From: Gammaproteobacteria bacterium
Lineage (GTDB): Bacteria > Pseudomonadota > Gammaproteobacteria > Burkholderiales > Burkholderiaceae_C
Reading direction: 5' to 3'
NCBI GenBank assembly: GCA_018815325.1
Contig: JAHIYE010000020.1
Coordinates: 372,001-436,000 of the forward strand
DNA length: 64,000 nucleotides
Positions 34,584 to 43,221 of the stretch are shown piece by piece. A program made the translations under genes and the position numbers. The notes under the pieces were generated by a model. The model had not been told where the DNA came from and searched no databases. It saw only the letters and a list, made by a program, of their open reading frames with translations. Positions within the stretch are counted from its first letter, which is position 1, and each line of letters starts with the position of its first letter.

Positions 34584-34941
34584 GGAGTTTCTCCTTGAAC
34601 CAGCGAACTAACTCCAGTGGACTGAAGGGTTTGATGAAATAGCCATCAGCACCCTGGAGTTCACCTTCTTCCACGTCTTTTTTCTGGCCACGGGCGGTTA
34701 CCATGGCTACCACGGTATTTTTGAGTTCGGGGTCATGACGAATCTGCTGCAGAACCTGCAGACCATCGAGCAGGCCGGGCATCATGATGTCGAGAACTAC
34801 GCCGCTTGGTTTGCGGTTGCGGATGAGGCTGAGTGCCGTCTCACCGTCATGGGCTTTGATAATTTCGAATTCTTGTCCCAGCGTGATGCTGAGCAGGGTA
34901 ACGATATCGGGATGGTCATCGGCGACGAGTATGGCTGTCAT
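34576..34941 (-). CDS. Single-domain response regulator (CheY-like)
   Basis: 121 residues from ATG 34941, which overlaps the preceding stop as ATGA; a longer frame lacks support. It is a complete receiver with ADDHPD at the acidic pocket, phospho-acceptor Asp51 in VVLDIMMPG, Thr in MVTARG and Lys104 in FIKPFSP. No output domain. In a multi-receiver operon it may shuttle phosphate between proteins or bind the degenerate kinase or GGDEF-EAL protein. Confidence 0.93.
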   Translation of the reverse strand: MTAILVADDHPDIVTLLSITLGQEFEIIKAHDGETALSLIRNRKPSGVVLDIMMPGLLDGLQVLQQIRHDPELKNTVVAMVTARGQKKDVEEGELQGADGYFIKPFSPLELVRWFKEKLHE

Positions 34942-36134
34942 AGGGGCTCTTGGGGTATCTGCTTGTCTGGGACGCGCTGGGTTGACAATTGGGTCAGGTA
35001 TTGCATTTCTTCCTGCGTCAAGCCTGATCCTCGTGGACTGGGGGGCATCAATGCTGCGAGATCTTTGGCATAGACCTCCGCTTGTTTGGGAAAGCGGCAA
35101 CTTGCGCAAGCTGTCTGGTTACGGGCCAGTGTCGGCAGGCCCGTTGGCAAAATGAGAGTTATCGAATCGAGGAGCTTGCGCCGGGGTTCCTGGCTCTCAT
35201 TTTCAAGCTCATAGAGCTTGAGGTCACCACCATGAATCACGGCGATCTGTTTGCATAGCTGTCGTCGCAGATCGCTCTCCAGATCGAAGGAGCAGATGGG
35301 CTCACCATCATGAGCTGGCCCTTGTTGCGGAGTATTTTTTGGGGTAAATGCGTTTACATACGTCGCACTCATCACCATGAAGTGGCCACTTTGTGTCAGC
35401 TTGATTTCGACCTTGCAATGGGGCGGCGAACTCTCGCTCAAATCTTCCATGAGGCTGAGCAGCATGCACTTCAACCATTCCTTGTTGCCGTAGACCATGC
35501 CTGGCTGCAGGTTGGCTTGCGGTGTGTTGGTGACCAGCGCTACGTCAAATTTTCGATGCGGAATTTCGTGCAGGACTGTGTGCACAAGTTCCGGAAATGC
35601 CACCCGGTCGCTTTGAAGGTCGTCGCTTTCATCCTGCAGGCGAGACAGCATGTCCAGCGAAATAAGCAGGCGGTTTATGCGGTCGCATTGCTGCGCAATC
35701 GCTTTGTGCTCGGGGTCAATCGAGTGCGAGTACTGTTGCAACAGCGCTTTGAATTGCGTGATTTCGTGCCGGATATCTGTTCCCAGCAGGGTGAAGCTAC
35801 TGACGCTCTGGGTGTCCGGTTTGAAGTCTGGCGAGGCCGGGAGCCTGGGCAGGAAAACCAGAGAGAAATGCTTGCCGCCCCCTCTGCCCAGGTAGATGTC
35901 CAGTTGACCAACAGGAGGATCGATGGGGAGCAGGTGGTTGATGCGCAATGGCGGCTGACTGCTGCCCTGTTGAATTGACTCGATGAGCGCTGCGAACTTT
36001 GCCGAAGATTGCATGCAGGCACGGATTTGCGACCGCGCGGCCTGATTGAAATCGGTGACTTGTCCCTTGTCATTCAAAATGACGACCCCGCAGGACAGGG
36101 TTTCGATCTGCGCCATTTCGAGTTCAAACATCAT
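34938..36134 (-). CDS. PAS-containing degenerate histidine kinase-like protein
   Basis: 398 residues. Residues 5-95 look like a small PAS domain (GVVILNDKGQVTDFN). A helical pair follows with His123 in DIRHEITQFKALLQQ, the position of a HisKA phospho-acceptor. The C-terminal half has a HATPase-like shape around NKEWLKCMLLSLMEDLSE, but the glycine-rich nucleotide-binding G boxes are missing and there is a CASC motif near residue 340. It may be a phosphotransfer or receptor protein rather than a kinase. Start ATG overlaps the TGA of the HTH-receiver gene; its own stop overlaps the single receiver start. Confidence 0.75.
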   Translation of the reverse strand: MMFELEMAQIETLSCGVVILNDKGQVTDFNQAARSQIRACMQSSAKFAALIESIQQGSSQPPLRINHLLPIDPPVGQLDIYLGRGGGKHFSLVFLPRLPASPDFKPDTQSVSSFTLLGTDIRHEITQFKALLQQYSHSIDPEHKAIAQQCDRINRLLISLDMLSRLQDESDDLQSDRVAFPELVHTVLHEIPHRKFDVALVTNTPQANLQPGMVYGNKEWLKCMLLSLMEDLSESSPPHCKVEIKLTQSGHFMVMSATYVNAFTPKNTPQQGPAHDGEPICSFDLESDLRRQLCKQIAVIHGGDLKLYELENESQEPRRKLLDSITLILPTGLPTLARNQTACASCRFPKQAEVYAKDLAALMPPSPRGSGLTQEEMQYLTQLSTQRVPDKQIPQEPL

Positions 36135-36739
36135 GGCGTCTGCATCTCCAAAACGTCAGATCGAGTGCGTTCCAGGTAGCAGGCAACTGTTTTCAAGGTC
36201 TCAAAAGGTATTGGCTTGGTAAGTACCAACACTTCATTCAAGATGTCTTTCCTGGCCTCAAGAATGTCATCTCCCAGGCCGCTCACGGCAACAAGGGTCA
36301 TACAGGCATACCTGGGGCTTTTCTTGATCAGCTTGATAAGTTCAAATCCGTTCACGCCCGGGACGTTCAGGTCGGCAATCATCAGGTCGGGGCATTGCTG
36401 CTCCAGCTGATTGAGGGCATCGATGCCATCGCTGGCAGTCAGAATATGTGGCGCCATGGGCCATTTGCTCAGCATGAACTCATACAGCTTCAGCAGGGCG
36501 GGGTCATCTTCTACAACCAATACCCTGAACCTGCCCTCCGGATTGGTACTCGCAGACTGCACGGATTGTTTTGCTTCCAGCAATTTCACAATGGAGGTCT
36601 GGGGAATTCTCCGGTGTCCGCCTGGCGTTTTCCAGGCCTTGAGCTGACCACTGTTGACCAACATTTGCACTGTGCGCAGGGAAACGCCCAGAAGACTGGC
36701 GGCACTACCTGTGGTGAGGAAGTTTTTTTCAGTTTGCAT
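36131..36739 (-). CDS. HTH (MerR/excisionase-like) - receiver response regulator
   Basis: 202 residues. HTH at residues 7-55 (TTGSAASLLGVSLRTVQMLV and LKAWKTPGGHRRI) and a receiver at 70-195 with VVEDDP, phospho-acceptor Asp123 in IADLNVPGVNG and Lys175 in LTKPIP. It is a paralogue of the protein at 293-976, with the same domain order and near-identical recognition segment. First gene of the seven-gene signalling operon; the AT-rich stretch 36861-36892 upstream contains a near copy of a motif found before its paralogue. Likely operon autoregulator and output. Confidence 0.9.
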   Translation of the reverse strand: MQTEKNFLTTGSAASLLGVSLRTVQMLVNSGQLKAWKTPGGHRRIPQTSIVKLLEAKQSVQSASTNPEGRFRVLVVEDDPALLKLYEFMLSKWPMAPHILTASDGIDALNQLEQQCPDLMIADLNVPGVNGFELIKLIKKSPRYACMTLVAVSGLGDDILEARKDILNEVLVLTKPIPFETLKTVACYLERTRSDVLEMQTP

Positions 36740-37091
36740 GTGAGACTTTTCTAGTTGCCTGAGGCGCAGTGCACAGGTCTAGCCCGCCTTCTGTGGAAAT
36801 GCCGGGAGCGGCCTTGGTAAGGCCGTGGGGGGCATGCCAATGGCCGCACACTCTATTTTTCATTCATCATTTATATCATATCTATCATTAATACGACTTC
36901 ATGCATTTGTAGCAATGCTTTTAATGACTTGCAGTTGGTGAAAGCCAAGCGAGTCCAGACCCTGGGGGCTGGCTGGCGGTGCGCCCAGGATGCAGCCGGC
37001 TCGAACAACTAGACGAGCCAGAGCGTGCCGGTGCAGAGGTGGGCGGGTGATTTGGCGAACAGCGCGAAGAATGGCTGGCCGCTGGAGCGGC
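36740..37091. other. Intergenic region of 352 bp
   Basis: This gap separates the HTH-receiver start and the rhlE stop, both on the minus strand. The part near the regulator gene (36740-36850) is GC-rich with no clear gene. It contains an AT-rich tract at 36851-36898 that is the likely promoter/operator zone of the signalling operon. The part 36900-37091 can be read as open frame antisense or as an extension of frames overlapping rhlE, but codon use gives no reason to call a gene. No RNA gene or terminator with a T-run was seen. Confidence 0.6.
36874..36886. promoter_or_regulatory. Candidate shared operator upstream of HTH-receiver gene
   Basis: The plus strand reads TATCATATCTATC, whose complement GATAGATATGATA matches 12 of 13 bases with GATAAATATGATA at 1023-1035 in front of the paralogous regulator. 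It lies 135 bases upstream of the operon start within an AT-rich patch. A common site for both regulators is possible; chance similarity of AT-rich DNA is the alternative. Confidence 0.4.
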
Positions 37092-38339
37092 TTACTGCCT
37101 GGCTGCAGCCTGCCGCAACTTGTCTTTCTTGCTGGGGCGTTTGCCCTTGATGCCGCCATTGCCTGGCGCATGGGGTGAGTTGCCGGGGGAGGCTGGCACA
37201 GCAGTGGGTTCGAAGCCCGCGATCTGCTCGCGTGCCACGTGGATGTGCTGGCGCTTTTCGATGAGCCTGAAATGGGCTTCGGTGTCCGCACTGATGAAGT
37301 TCACGGCCAGGCCGCTGGCGCCGGCACGGCCGGTGCGGCCGATACGGTGGGTGTAGTCGTCTGCCGAGCGCGGCAGGTCATAGTTCACGACCACCGGCAG
37401 TTGCGCAATGTCGATGCCGCGGGCTGCCACGTCGGTCGCCACCACCACCTGAATATGGGAGGCCTTGAAGTCGGCCAGCACCTGCGTGCGCTTGCCCTGG
37501 CTCAGCTGGCCGTGGAAAGGTTCGGCATCGATGCCGGCCTTGCGCAGCTTGTCGGCCACGATCTCGGTGGCGAACTTGGTGGCCACAAACACCAGTGTGC
37601 GCTCCCAGGCGTGCTGCTGGATCAGGTGGCGCAGCAGCTGGGTGCGCCGGTTGGCATCCACCTCGATGGCGCGTTGCGTGATATCCGGCTGGGTCTGGAG
37701 CTCGGACGGCACGTCAATGCGCACAGGCGCCTGCAGCATGTCGTGGGCCAGACCCTGAATAGCCGGTGGCAGCGTGGCCGAGAACAGCAGGTTCTGGCGC
37801 TGGATGGGCAAGAGCGCGAGGATGCGGGACAGTTCTTCGGCAAAGCCCAGATCGATAAGACGGTCAGCCTCATCCAGCACGAGAGTGGCCACCTGCGAGA
37901 GCTTGAGCGCGTTGTGGTCGACCAGGTCCAGCAGGCGGCCCGGCGTGGCCACCACGATGTCGGTACCCCCGCGCAGGCCCATCATCTGCGGGTTGATGGA
38001 GACGCCACCAAAGACCACGCTGACCTTGACGGGCTCGCTCATATGCTGGGCCAGCGTGCGGACCGACTCCCCGATCTGGGCCGCGAGTTCGCGGGTGGGC
38101 ACAAGCATCAGCACGCGCGCCTGCCGTGGCCGCTCACGCGGCGTATCGTGAAAGCGCTGCAGCAGTGGCAGCACAAAGGCCGCCGTCTTGCCGGAGCCGG
38201 TGTCGGCCGAGCCGAGCACGTCCTGGCCCTGCAGGATCGCGGGAATCGCCGCGCTCTGGATGGCCGTGGGCGCCAGGTAGCCGCGCTCGCTGACGGCGCG
38301 GACAAGGGCGGGGCACAGACCCAGGGTGGAAAAAGGCAT
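37092..38339 (-). CDS. rhlE: DEAD-box RNA helicase, RhlE-type
   Basis: 415 residues. Q-motif FSTLGLCPALVRAVSERGY and AIQSAAIPAILQGQD, motif I SADTGSGKTAA, motif II LDEADRLIDLGF (Asp-Glu-Ala-Asp), motif III SATLP, and C-terminal RecA2 motifs VVATDVAARGIDI and HRIGRTGRAG. A basic tail (GKRPSKKDKLRQAAARQ) follows, typical of RhlE proteins that act on ribosome assembly and RNA turnover at low temperature. It lies 39 bases downstream of xdhB on the same strand but is probably functionally independent. Confidence 0.92.
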   Translation of the reverse strand: MPFSTLGLCPALVRAVSERGYLAPTAIQSAAIPAILQGQDVLGSADTGSGKTAAFVLPLLQRFHDTPRERPRQARVLMLVPTRELAAQIGESVRTLAQHMSEPVKVSVVFGGVSINPQMMGLRGGTDIVVATPGRLLDLVDHNALKLSQVATLVLDEADRLIDLGFAEELSRILALLPIQRQNLLFSATLPPAIQGLAHDMLQAPVRIDVPSELQTQPDITQRAIEVDANRRTQLLRHLIQQHAWERTLVFVATKFATEIVADKLRKAGIDAEPFHGQLSQGKRTQVLADFKASHIQVVVATDVAARGIDIAQLPVVVNYDLPRSADDYTHRIGRTGRAGASGLAVNFISADTEAHFRLIEKRQHIHVAREQIAGFEPTAVPASPGNSPHAPGNGGIKGKRPSKKDKLRQAAARQ

Positions 38340-38378
38340 GTCGTCCGATGGTAAGGATGCAGGATGCCGGCAGTGTGC

Positions 38379-40700
38379 TCAGGCCTGGAGGGCCTGCAGC
38401 ACATGCTCTGCCGTGGCGGGGGCTGTGAGCTTAACAGGCTGGCTGTCGCCGCGGGCCGCGGCCACGGCATGGCGCAGGGCTTCATACACGCTGATGGCGA
38501 GCATGAACGGGGGCTCGCCCACCGCCTTGCTGCCAAACACGTTGTCTTCACGGTTGGGCTCGGGCCAGAAATCCACCCGGAACTGTGCGGGCACATCGCC
38601 GGCTGTGGGGATCTTGTAGGTGCTGGGGGCGTGCGTGCTCAGCAGGCCGTTGTCGTTCCACACAAGCTGCTCGGTGGTGAGCCAGCCCATGCCCTGCACG
38701 AAGCCCCCTTCGATCTGGCCCAGGTCAATGGCCGGGTTGATGGAGCGGCCCACGTCATGCAGGATGTCCACCTTCAGTACGCGGCTTTCGCCGGTGAGGG
38801 TGTCAATCGCCACCTCGGTGCAGGCTGCGCCATAGGCAAAGTAGTAGAAGGGTCGCCCGCTCAGGGTGGTCTTGTCGTAGTGGATCTTGGGGGTGCGATA
38901 AAAGCCATCGCTCCAGAGCTGGATGCGGTTGGCATAAGCCTGTTTCACCACGTCATCGAAGCCGCGCGTGCTCTTGGGCGTGATCACCTGACCCGCCTCG
39001 AAGCGCACCGCACCTGCGCCGCAGCCGTCGAGCCCGCAGACGAATTGCGCGAGGTTGTCGCGCACATGGCGTGCCGCGAACTGGGCCGCACGGCCATTGA
39101 GGTCGGTGCCTGCCGAGGCGGCGGTGGCCGAGGCGTTGGGGATCTTGCTGGTGTCGCTCGCGGTGGCCAGCACGCGCGCGAAGGGAACACCGAGTTCGTC
39201 GGCGACGATCTGCGCCACCTTGGTGTTGAGGCCCTGGCCCATCTCGGTGCCGCCGTGGTTCACCTGTACGCTGCCGTCGGTGTACACATGCACCAGCGCG
39301 CCGGCCTGGTTGAACAGCGTGGCGGTGAACGAGATGCCGAACTTCACCGGCGTGATGGCGATGCCGCGCTTGAGCACGGGGCTCTTGGCGTTCCAGGCGA
39401 AAATGGCGCTTAGCCTTTCCTGGTATTGGGAGGTATGCTCCAGTTTCGATAGCAATGGCTGCAGGATGTTGTCCTCCACCTGCATGCCGTAATGGGTGGT
39501 GTTGCGGTCCTCCACGCCATAGAGGTTGCGCTGGCGCACGGTGAGCGCATCGAGCCCGAGCTGGCGTGCGATGTCGCCCATGATGGCTTCGGTCACGATC
39601 ATGCCCTGCGGGCCGCCAAAGCCGCGGAAGGCGGTGTTGCTCTGCAGGTGGGTCTTGCAGCGGTAGGAGGCGATCTCGACATGTTCGAGAAAGTAGGCGT
39701 TGTCGCAATGGAAGATCGCGCGGTCGGCTACCGGGCCGCTGAGGTCGGCGCTGAAGCCGCAGTTGACCGCCATCGTGAGTTGCAAGCCCAGAATGCGGCC
39801 GCTGTCGTCGAAGCCGACGACCCAGTCATAGGCGAAGGGGTGACGTTTGCCGGTGACCATGAAGTCGTCGTCGCGGTCCAACCGCAGCTTGACGGGACGC
39901 TTGAGTTTGTGTGCCGCGAGCGCGGCCCACACCGCCAGGTGCCCGGCCTGGGTTTCCTTGCCGCCAAAGCCGCCGCCCATGCGCCGGCACTCCACGCGCA
40001 CCGCATGGTTGTCGATGCCAAGGGCGTGCGACACCCAGTGCTGCACCTCGCCGGGGTGCTGGGTGCTGGTGTGCACCAGCCACTGGTTCTGCTCCTGCGG
40101 TAGCACATAGGCCACCTGGCCCTCGAGGTAGAAGTGTTCCTGCCCTCCCACCTCCAGCGTGCCGCTGAGCTGGTGTGCTGCCTCGGCGATGGCCTGCGCC
40201 GCATCGCCGCGCTTGACGAAAACCGGCGGCAGCACATAGCTTTGGGCCTGCATCGCCTCCTGCACCGTGAGGATGGCGGGCAGGGGCTCGATATCCAGCT
40301 CGACCTTGCGTGCGGCATGGCGGGCCTGCATCACGGTGTCGGCCACCACGATGCCGACCACCTGGCCGATGTGCTCGACCTTGTCGGTGGCGAGGATGGG
40401 CTCATCCCCCACAAAGGTGGCCAGCATCGGGTGGCCGGGGATGTCGCGGGCGAGGATCACGTCGCGCACGCCGGGCATGGCAAGCGCTGCCCGCGTGTCC
40501 ACGCCCAGGAGCCTGCCATGCGCCACGCGGGAGAGCACGGGCGCCGCATGCAGCGTGCCCTTGACCTCGGGGATGTCATCCACATAGTGGGCAGCACCCG
40601 CGACCTGGGCGGCCGCGCTTTCGTGGTGCACGGAATGGCCGCTGGCGCCTGGCGTCGCAGTGACCGCTGTGCTTGCCTGGAGATGCTCGGGGGCGTTCAT
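38379..40700 (-). CDS. xdhB: Xanthine dehydrogenase, molybdopterin-binding subunit
   Basis: 773 residues, the usual size. Carries the molybdenum-pterin cofactor and oxidises hypoxanthine and xanthine to urate. Seen: GGGFGGKETQ, FRGFGGPQG, GTEMGQGLNTKVAQI and the catalytic-Glu segment KAVGEPPFML near the C-terminus. The ATG overlaps the xdhA stop by four bases, so the subunits are translated together. A diverged copy of the dispersed repeat lies within the gene (39398-39453) in sense orientation. XdhC for cofactor insertion is encoded 16 kb away. Confidence 0.96.
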   Translation of the reverse strand: MNAPEHLQASTAVTATPGASGHSVHHESAAAQVAGAAHYVDDIPEVKGTLHAAPVLSRVAHGRLLGVDTRAALAMPGVRDVILARDIPGHPMLATFVGDEPILATDKVEHIGQVVGIVVADTVMQARHAARKVELDIEPLPAILTVQEAMQAQSYVLPPVFVKRGDAAQAIAEAAHQLSGTLEVGGQEHFYLEGQVAYVLPQEQNQWLVHTSTQHPGEVQHWVSHALGIDNHAVRVECRRMGGGFGGKETQAGHLAVWAALAAHKLKRPVKLRLDRDDDFMVTGKRHPFAYDWVVGFDDSGRILGLQLTMAVNCGFSADLSGPVADRAIFHCDNAYFLEHVEIASYRCKTHLQSNTAFRGFGGPQGMIVTEAIMGDIARQLGLDALTVRQRNLYGVEDRNTTHYGMQVEDNILQPLLSKLEHTSQYQERLSAIFAWNAKSPVLKRGIAITPVKFGISFTATLFNQAGALVHVYTDGSVQVNHGGTEMGQGLNTKVAQIVADELGVPFARVLATASDTSKIPNASATAASAGTDLNGRAAQFAARHVRDNLAQFVCGLDGCGAGAVRFEAGQVITPKSTRGFDDVVKQAYANRIQLWSDGFYRTPKIHYDKTTLSGRPFYYFAYGAACTEVAIDTLTGESRVLKVDILHDVGRSINPAIDLGQIEGGFVQGMGWLTTEQLVWNDNGLLSTHAPSTYKIPTAGDVPAQFRVDFWPEPNREDNVFGSKAVGEPPFMLAISVYEALRHAVAAARGDSQPVKLTAPATAEHVLQALQA
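39398..39453 (-). repeat. Diverged copy of the dispersed repeat inside xdhB
   Basis: Reading the minus strand from 39453: GCTATC at 1, AGC at 15-17, GGCT at 39-42 and GCCA at 47-50, the same spacings as the xdhA and puuD copies without gaps. It encodes SKLEHTSQYQERLSAIF and uses rare codons (CTA, AGG). The protein segment also aligns with ordinary XdhB, so the repeat has been fitted to the gene or the match is partly coincidental. Confidence 0.5.
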
Positions 40701-42169
40701 GCTGCGCTGGCCTCCAGCGTGTCGAGGGAGAGGGCTTCCAGGTTGATCTGTTGCTGGCCCTGGCTTTCCAGCCAGAAGCGTTGCAGCAGGTTGCCCAGCA
40801 CCTCGCTGCGGTAACTGGCCGAGGCGCGCATGTCTGACAGCGGGGTGAATTCGGCGCGCAGCACGGCCATGGCCTGTTGCACCGTGGCCTGCGTCCAGGG
40901 CTGGCCGGTCAGCGCAGCCTCGGTCCTGACGGCGCGTGCCGGTGTGGCCGCCACGCCGCCCGCACCGATGGAGGCGTTTGCTACCCGGCCGTTTTCAAGG
41001 TGCAGGCTCAGGGCCAGGCAGACGGCGGAGATGTCATCCTCAAAACGCTTGGAAATCTTGTACACCCGGGAGAACTCAGCCTGGGGCTTGGGCACCTTGA
41101 TCCAGGCCAGCACCTCGTCGGGGCGCATGATGTTCTGGCGGTAGCCGGTGTAGAGGGCTTCGAGCGGCAGCTCGCGGTGACCGTGTTCGCTCATCAGCAC
41201 CACGTTCGCACCCAGTGCAATCAGCAGCGGCATCGAGTCGCCGATGGGGGAGCCATTGGCCACGTTGCCGCCCAGCGTGCCGGAGTTGCGCACCGGCAGG
41301 CCGGCAAAGCGCTTGGCAAAGCTGTCGAGCTGGGGCCGGCCGGCCACCAGGGCCGCAAAGGCATCGCTCAGCGTGACGGCCGCGCCGATGGCGATGTGAT
41401 GGGGGTAGTCCTCGATGCGGCGCAACTCTGCGACGCGTGTCACGTCGATCACCTTGGCGAACTGCCTGTGCTGCTTGTTGACCCACAGGCCGACATCGGT
41501 GCAGCCAGCCACGAGCTGGGCATCCTGGTGGGTGGCTCGCGCGGCCAGCAGAGCGGCCAGCGATGTTGGAGAAATATAGGAAAAATTGGCCTCCAGCCCT
41601 TTACCAGTGGGCACAAGCAGCTTCATTTTTTGTAGCAAACGGGGCTCGTCCAGGCGCACGACTGGCAGTTGGGCCATTTGCTGGGCAGCGTCCAGGATCG
41701 GCCGGTAGCCGGTACAGCGGCACAGGTTGCCCGAGAGTTCATGCTGCGCGAGTTCCCGTGTCACGGCCTCGCCCCGGGCCACATGGTTCTGGTACATGCC
41801 GAACAGGCTCATCACAAAGCCCGGTGTGCAAAAGCCGCACTGGCTGCCGTGGCAGTTCACCAGGGCCTGTTGTGCGGGGTGCAGCGTGCCGTCTGTGCCG
41901 GCCAGGTCTTCGGCGGTCCACAAAGCCATGCCGTCCACCGAGTGCGCCATGCGGATGCAGCTGTTGACCGCGCTGTACTTGATATGCTGGCCATCGGCCT
42001 CGCCCAGTACCACGGTGCAGGCGCCGCAGTCGCCTTCGTTGCAGCCCTCCTTGGTGCCGGTACAGCCCAGATCCTCCCGCAGCACCTCCAGCAGGGTGCG
42101 GGTGGGTGGTACATTGCGCAGCGAGACAAGTTCGTCGCGCCGCACGAATCGGATCACAGGGTTGTTCAT
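40697..42169 (-). CDS. xdhA: Xanthine dehydrogenase, 2Fe-2S and FAD-binding subunit
   Basis: 490 residues from ATG 42169, matching the family start; the open frame to 42262 overlaps the control region. N-terminal plant-type 2Fe-2S domain with the GCNEGDCGACTVV cluster ligands, a second [2Fe-2S] domain with QCGFCTPGFV and GNLCRCTGYRPI, then an FAD domain with LGGNVANGSPIGDS. Transfers electrons from the Mo site to NAD. The linker between the iron-sulfur and FAD parts (around residues 178-198) is encoded by a clear copy of the dispersed repeat. Divergent from a LysR regulator. Confidence 0.96.
   Translation of the reverse strand: MNNPVIRFVRRDELVSLRNVPPTRTLLEVLREDLGCTGTKEGCNEGDCGACTVVLGEADGQHIKYSAVNSCIRMAHSVDGMALWTAEDLAGTDGTLHPAQQALVNCHGSQCGFCTPGFVMSLFGMYQNHVARGEAVTRELAQHELSGNLCRCTGYRPILDAAQQMAQLPVVRLDEPRLLQKMKLLVPTGKGLEANFSYISPTSLAALLAARATHQDAQLVAGCTDVGLWVNKQHRQFAKVIDVTRVAELRRIEDYPHHIAIGAAVTLSDAFAALVAGRPQLDSFAKRFAGLPVRNSGTLGGNVANGSPIGDSMPLLIALGANVVLMSEHGHRELPLEALYTGYRQNIMRPDEVLAWIKVPKPQAEFSRVYKISKRFEDDISAVCLALSLHLENGRVANASIGAGGVAATPARAVRTEAALTGQPWTQATVQQAMAVLRAEFTPLSDMRASASYRSEVLGNLLQRFWLESQGQQQINLEALSLDTLEASAA
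41576..41636 (-). repeat. Dispersed ~51-bp repeat inside xdhA linker
   Basis: Minus strand from 41636: GCTACAAAAAATGAAGCTGC..., with AGCT at 15-18 and AAAGGGCTGGAGGCCAA at 35-51. It is the clearest copy with that in puuD. In sense orientation it encodes the linker LLQKMKLLVPTGKGLEANF between iron-sulfur and FAD domains. Confidence 0.78.
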
Positions 42170-42266
42170 GGGCAGGTCAATTTGCTCTAAGGTACAGCTT
42201 GAGGGTAAAACAGTGCAAGCGGCGGGGACATAAGGACGAGCATATGACATCCATGCGAACACAGGT

Positions 42267-43199
42267 ATGAGGGATCACGCACTTTTCGACAAGATAGATC
42301 TACATTTGATCAGGGTCTTGCATACCGTGTTGACTGAACGCAGCGTTTCGAAAGCCGCCATCCGATTGGGCATGCACCAGCCGTCGGTGAGCGCGTCGCT
42401 CAAACGCCTGCGTGACTTTGCCGGCGATCCCCTGCTGGTGCGTTCGGGCACCGGCATGGTGCCCACGGATGCAGCCCTGCGCATGGTAGAGCCTGCGGCA
42501 CGCATTCTGCGGGCGGCAGAGATGCTGTTTTCCGATGCCCGGGGTTTCGAGCCGGAGGCCGCGCGCGACACCTTCCGCGTGGCCGCGAGCGATTACCTCG
42601 ACCCCTTGTTTCTGCCGCAACTGGTGGCGCAGATCAAGTCGCAGGCCCCACTGTGCCATATCGAAATCCACCCCCTGTCAGCCACATCAGACTACCGCAC
42701 GCATCTCGCCCAGGGCGAGCTTGACGTGGTCATCGGCAACTGGCCCACACCGCCGGATGATCTGCATCTGGGCCGACTGTTTGGCGACGAGGTGGTGTGT
42801 CTGGTGGCCAAGAAGCACCCAGCCGTGCGCCGGGGCTGGACGCCAGACGAGTGGCTGGCAGCGGACCACATTGCGCCCACACCCACCCATCCCGGGGCTC
42901 GCGGCGTGATTGACGACTACCTCGACTCACGGGGCCTGCAGCGCAACATCACGGCCCGCTGCCCGCATTTCGGCCTGATTCCCGCCATGGTGGCATCCAC
43001 CTTGCTTGTGTTGACCACGGGTCGTCAGTACTGCGAGCGCTATCTGGACAGCCTGCCGGTGAAAATACTGCCATGCCCCATCGAGTTTCCGCGTCTGATG
43101 TACTACCAACTCTGGCATGAGCGTACCCACACCTCGGCCAGTGCCAAGTGGCTGCGTGAGCGCGTCAAGTCAGTGGCCGCCACGCTGAGAAAAGAATGA
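42267..43199 (+). CDS. LysR-family regulator, probable regulator of xdhAB
   Basis: 310 residues. HTH region LHTVLTERSVSKAAIRLGMHQPSVSASLKRLRD and the LysR effector fold; it belongs with the NodD/NahR-like subgroup (FAGDPLLVRSGTGMVPTDAA). It diverges from xdhA with about 97 bases between coding starts and is followed 22 bases later by the nucleoside importer genes, which may be co-transcribed. It is the second, separate LysR of the purine genes; unlike the GntR-controlled set, no TGTATACA core is seen here. Confidence 0.88.
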   Translation: MRDHALFDKIDLHLIRVLHTVLTERSVSKAAIRLGMHQPSVSASLKRLRDFAGDPLLVRSGTGMVPTDAALRMVEPAARILRAAEMLFSDARGFEPEAARDTFRVAASDYLDPLFLPQLVAQIKSQAPLCHIEIHPLSATSDYRTHLAQGELDVVIGNWPTPPDDLHLGRLFGDEVVCLVAKKHPAVRRGWTPDEWLAADHIAPTPTHPGARGVIDDYLDSRGLQRNITARCPHFGLIPAMVASTLLVLTTGRQYCERYLDSLPVKILPCPIEFPRLMYYQLWHERTHTSASAKWLRERVKSVAATLRKE

Positions 43200-43221
43200 G
43201 GAGAATGAGGATGAGCGCCGC

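Noticed and set aside
36899-37291. Minus-strand frame reaching across the gap into rhlE
   Set aside because: Mostly overlaps rhlE in another frame, low-complexity Arg/Ser/Pro content, no ribosome site that I can see.
42170-42266. Sequence between xdhA and LysR resembling the dispersed repeat (GCTCTAAGGTACAGCT)
   Set aside because: AGC spacing is off by two and the second half is missing.
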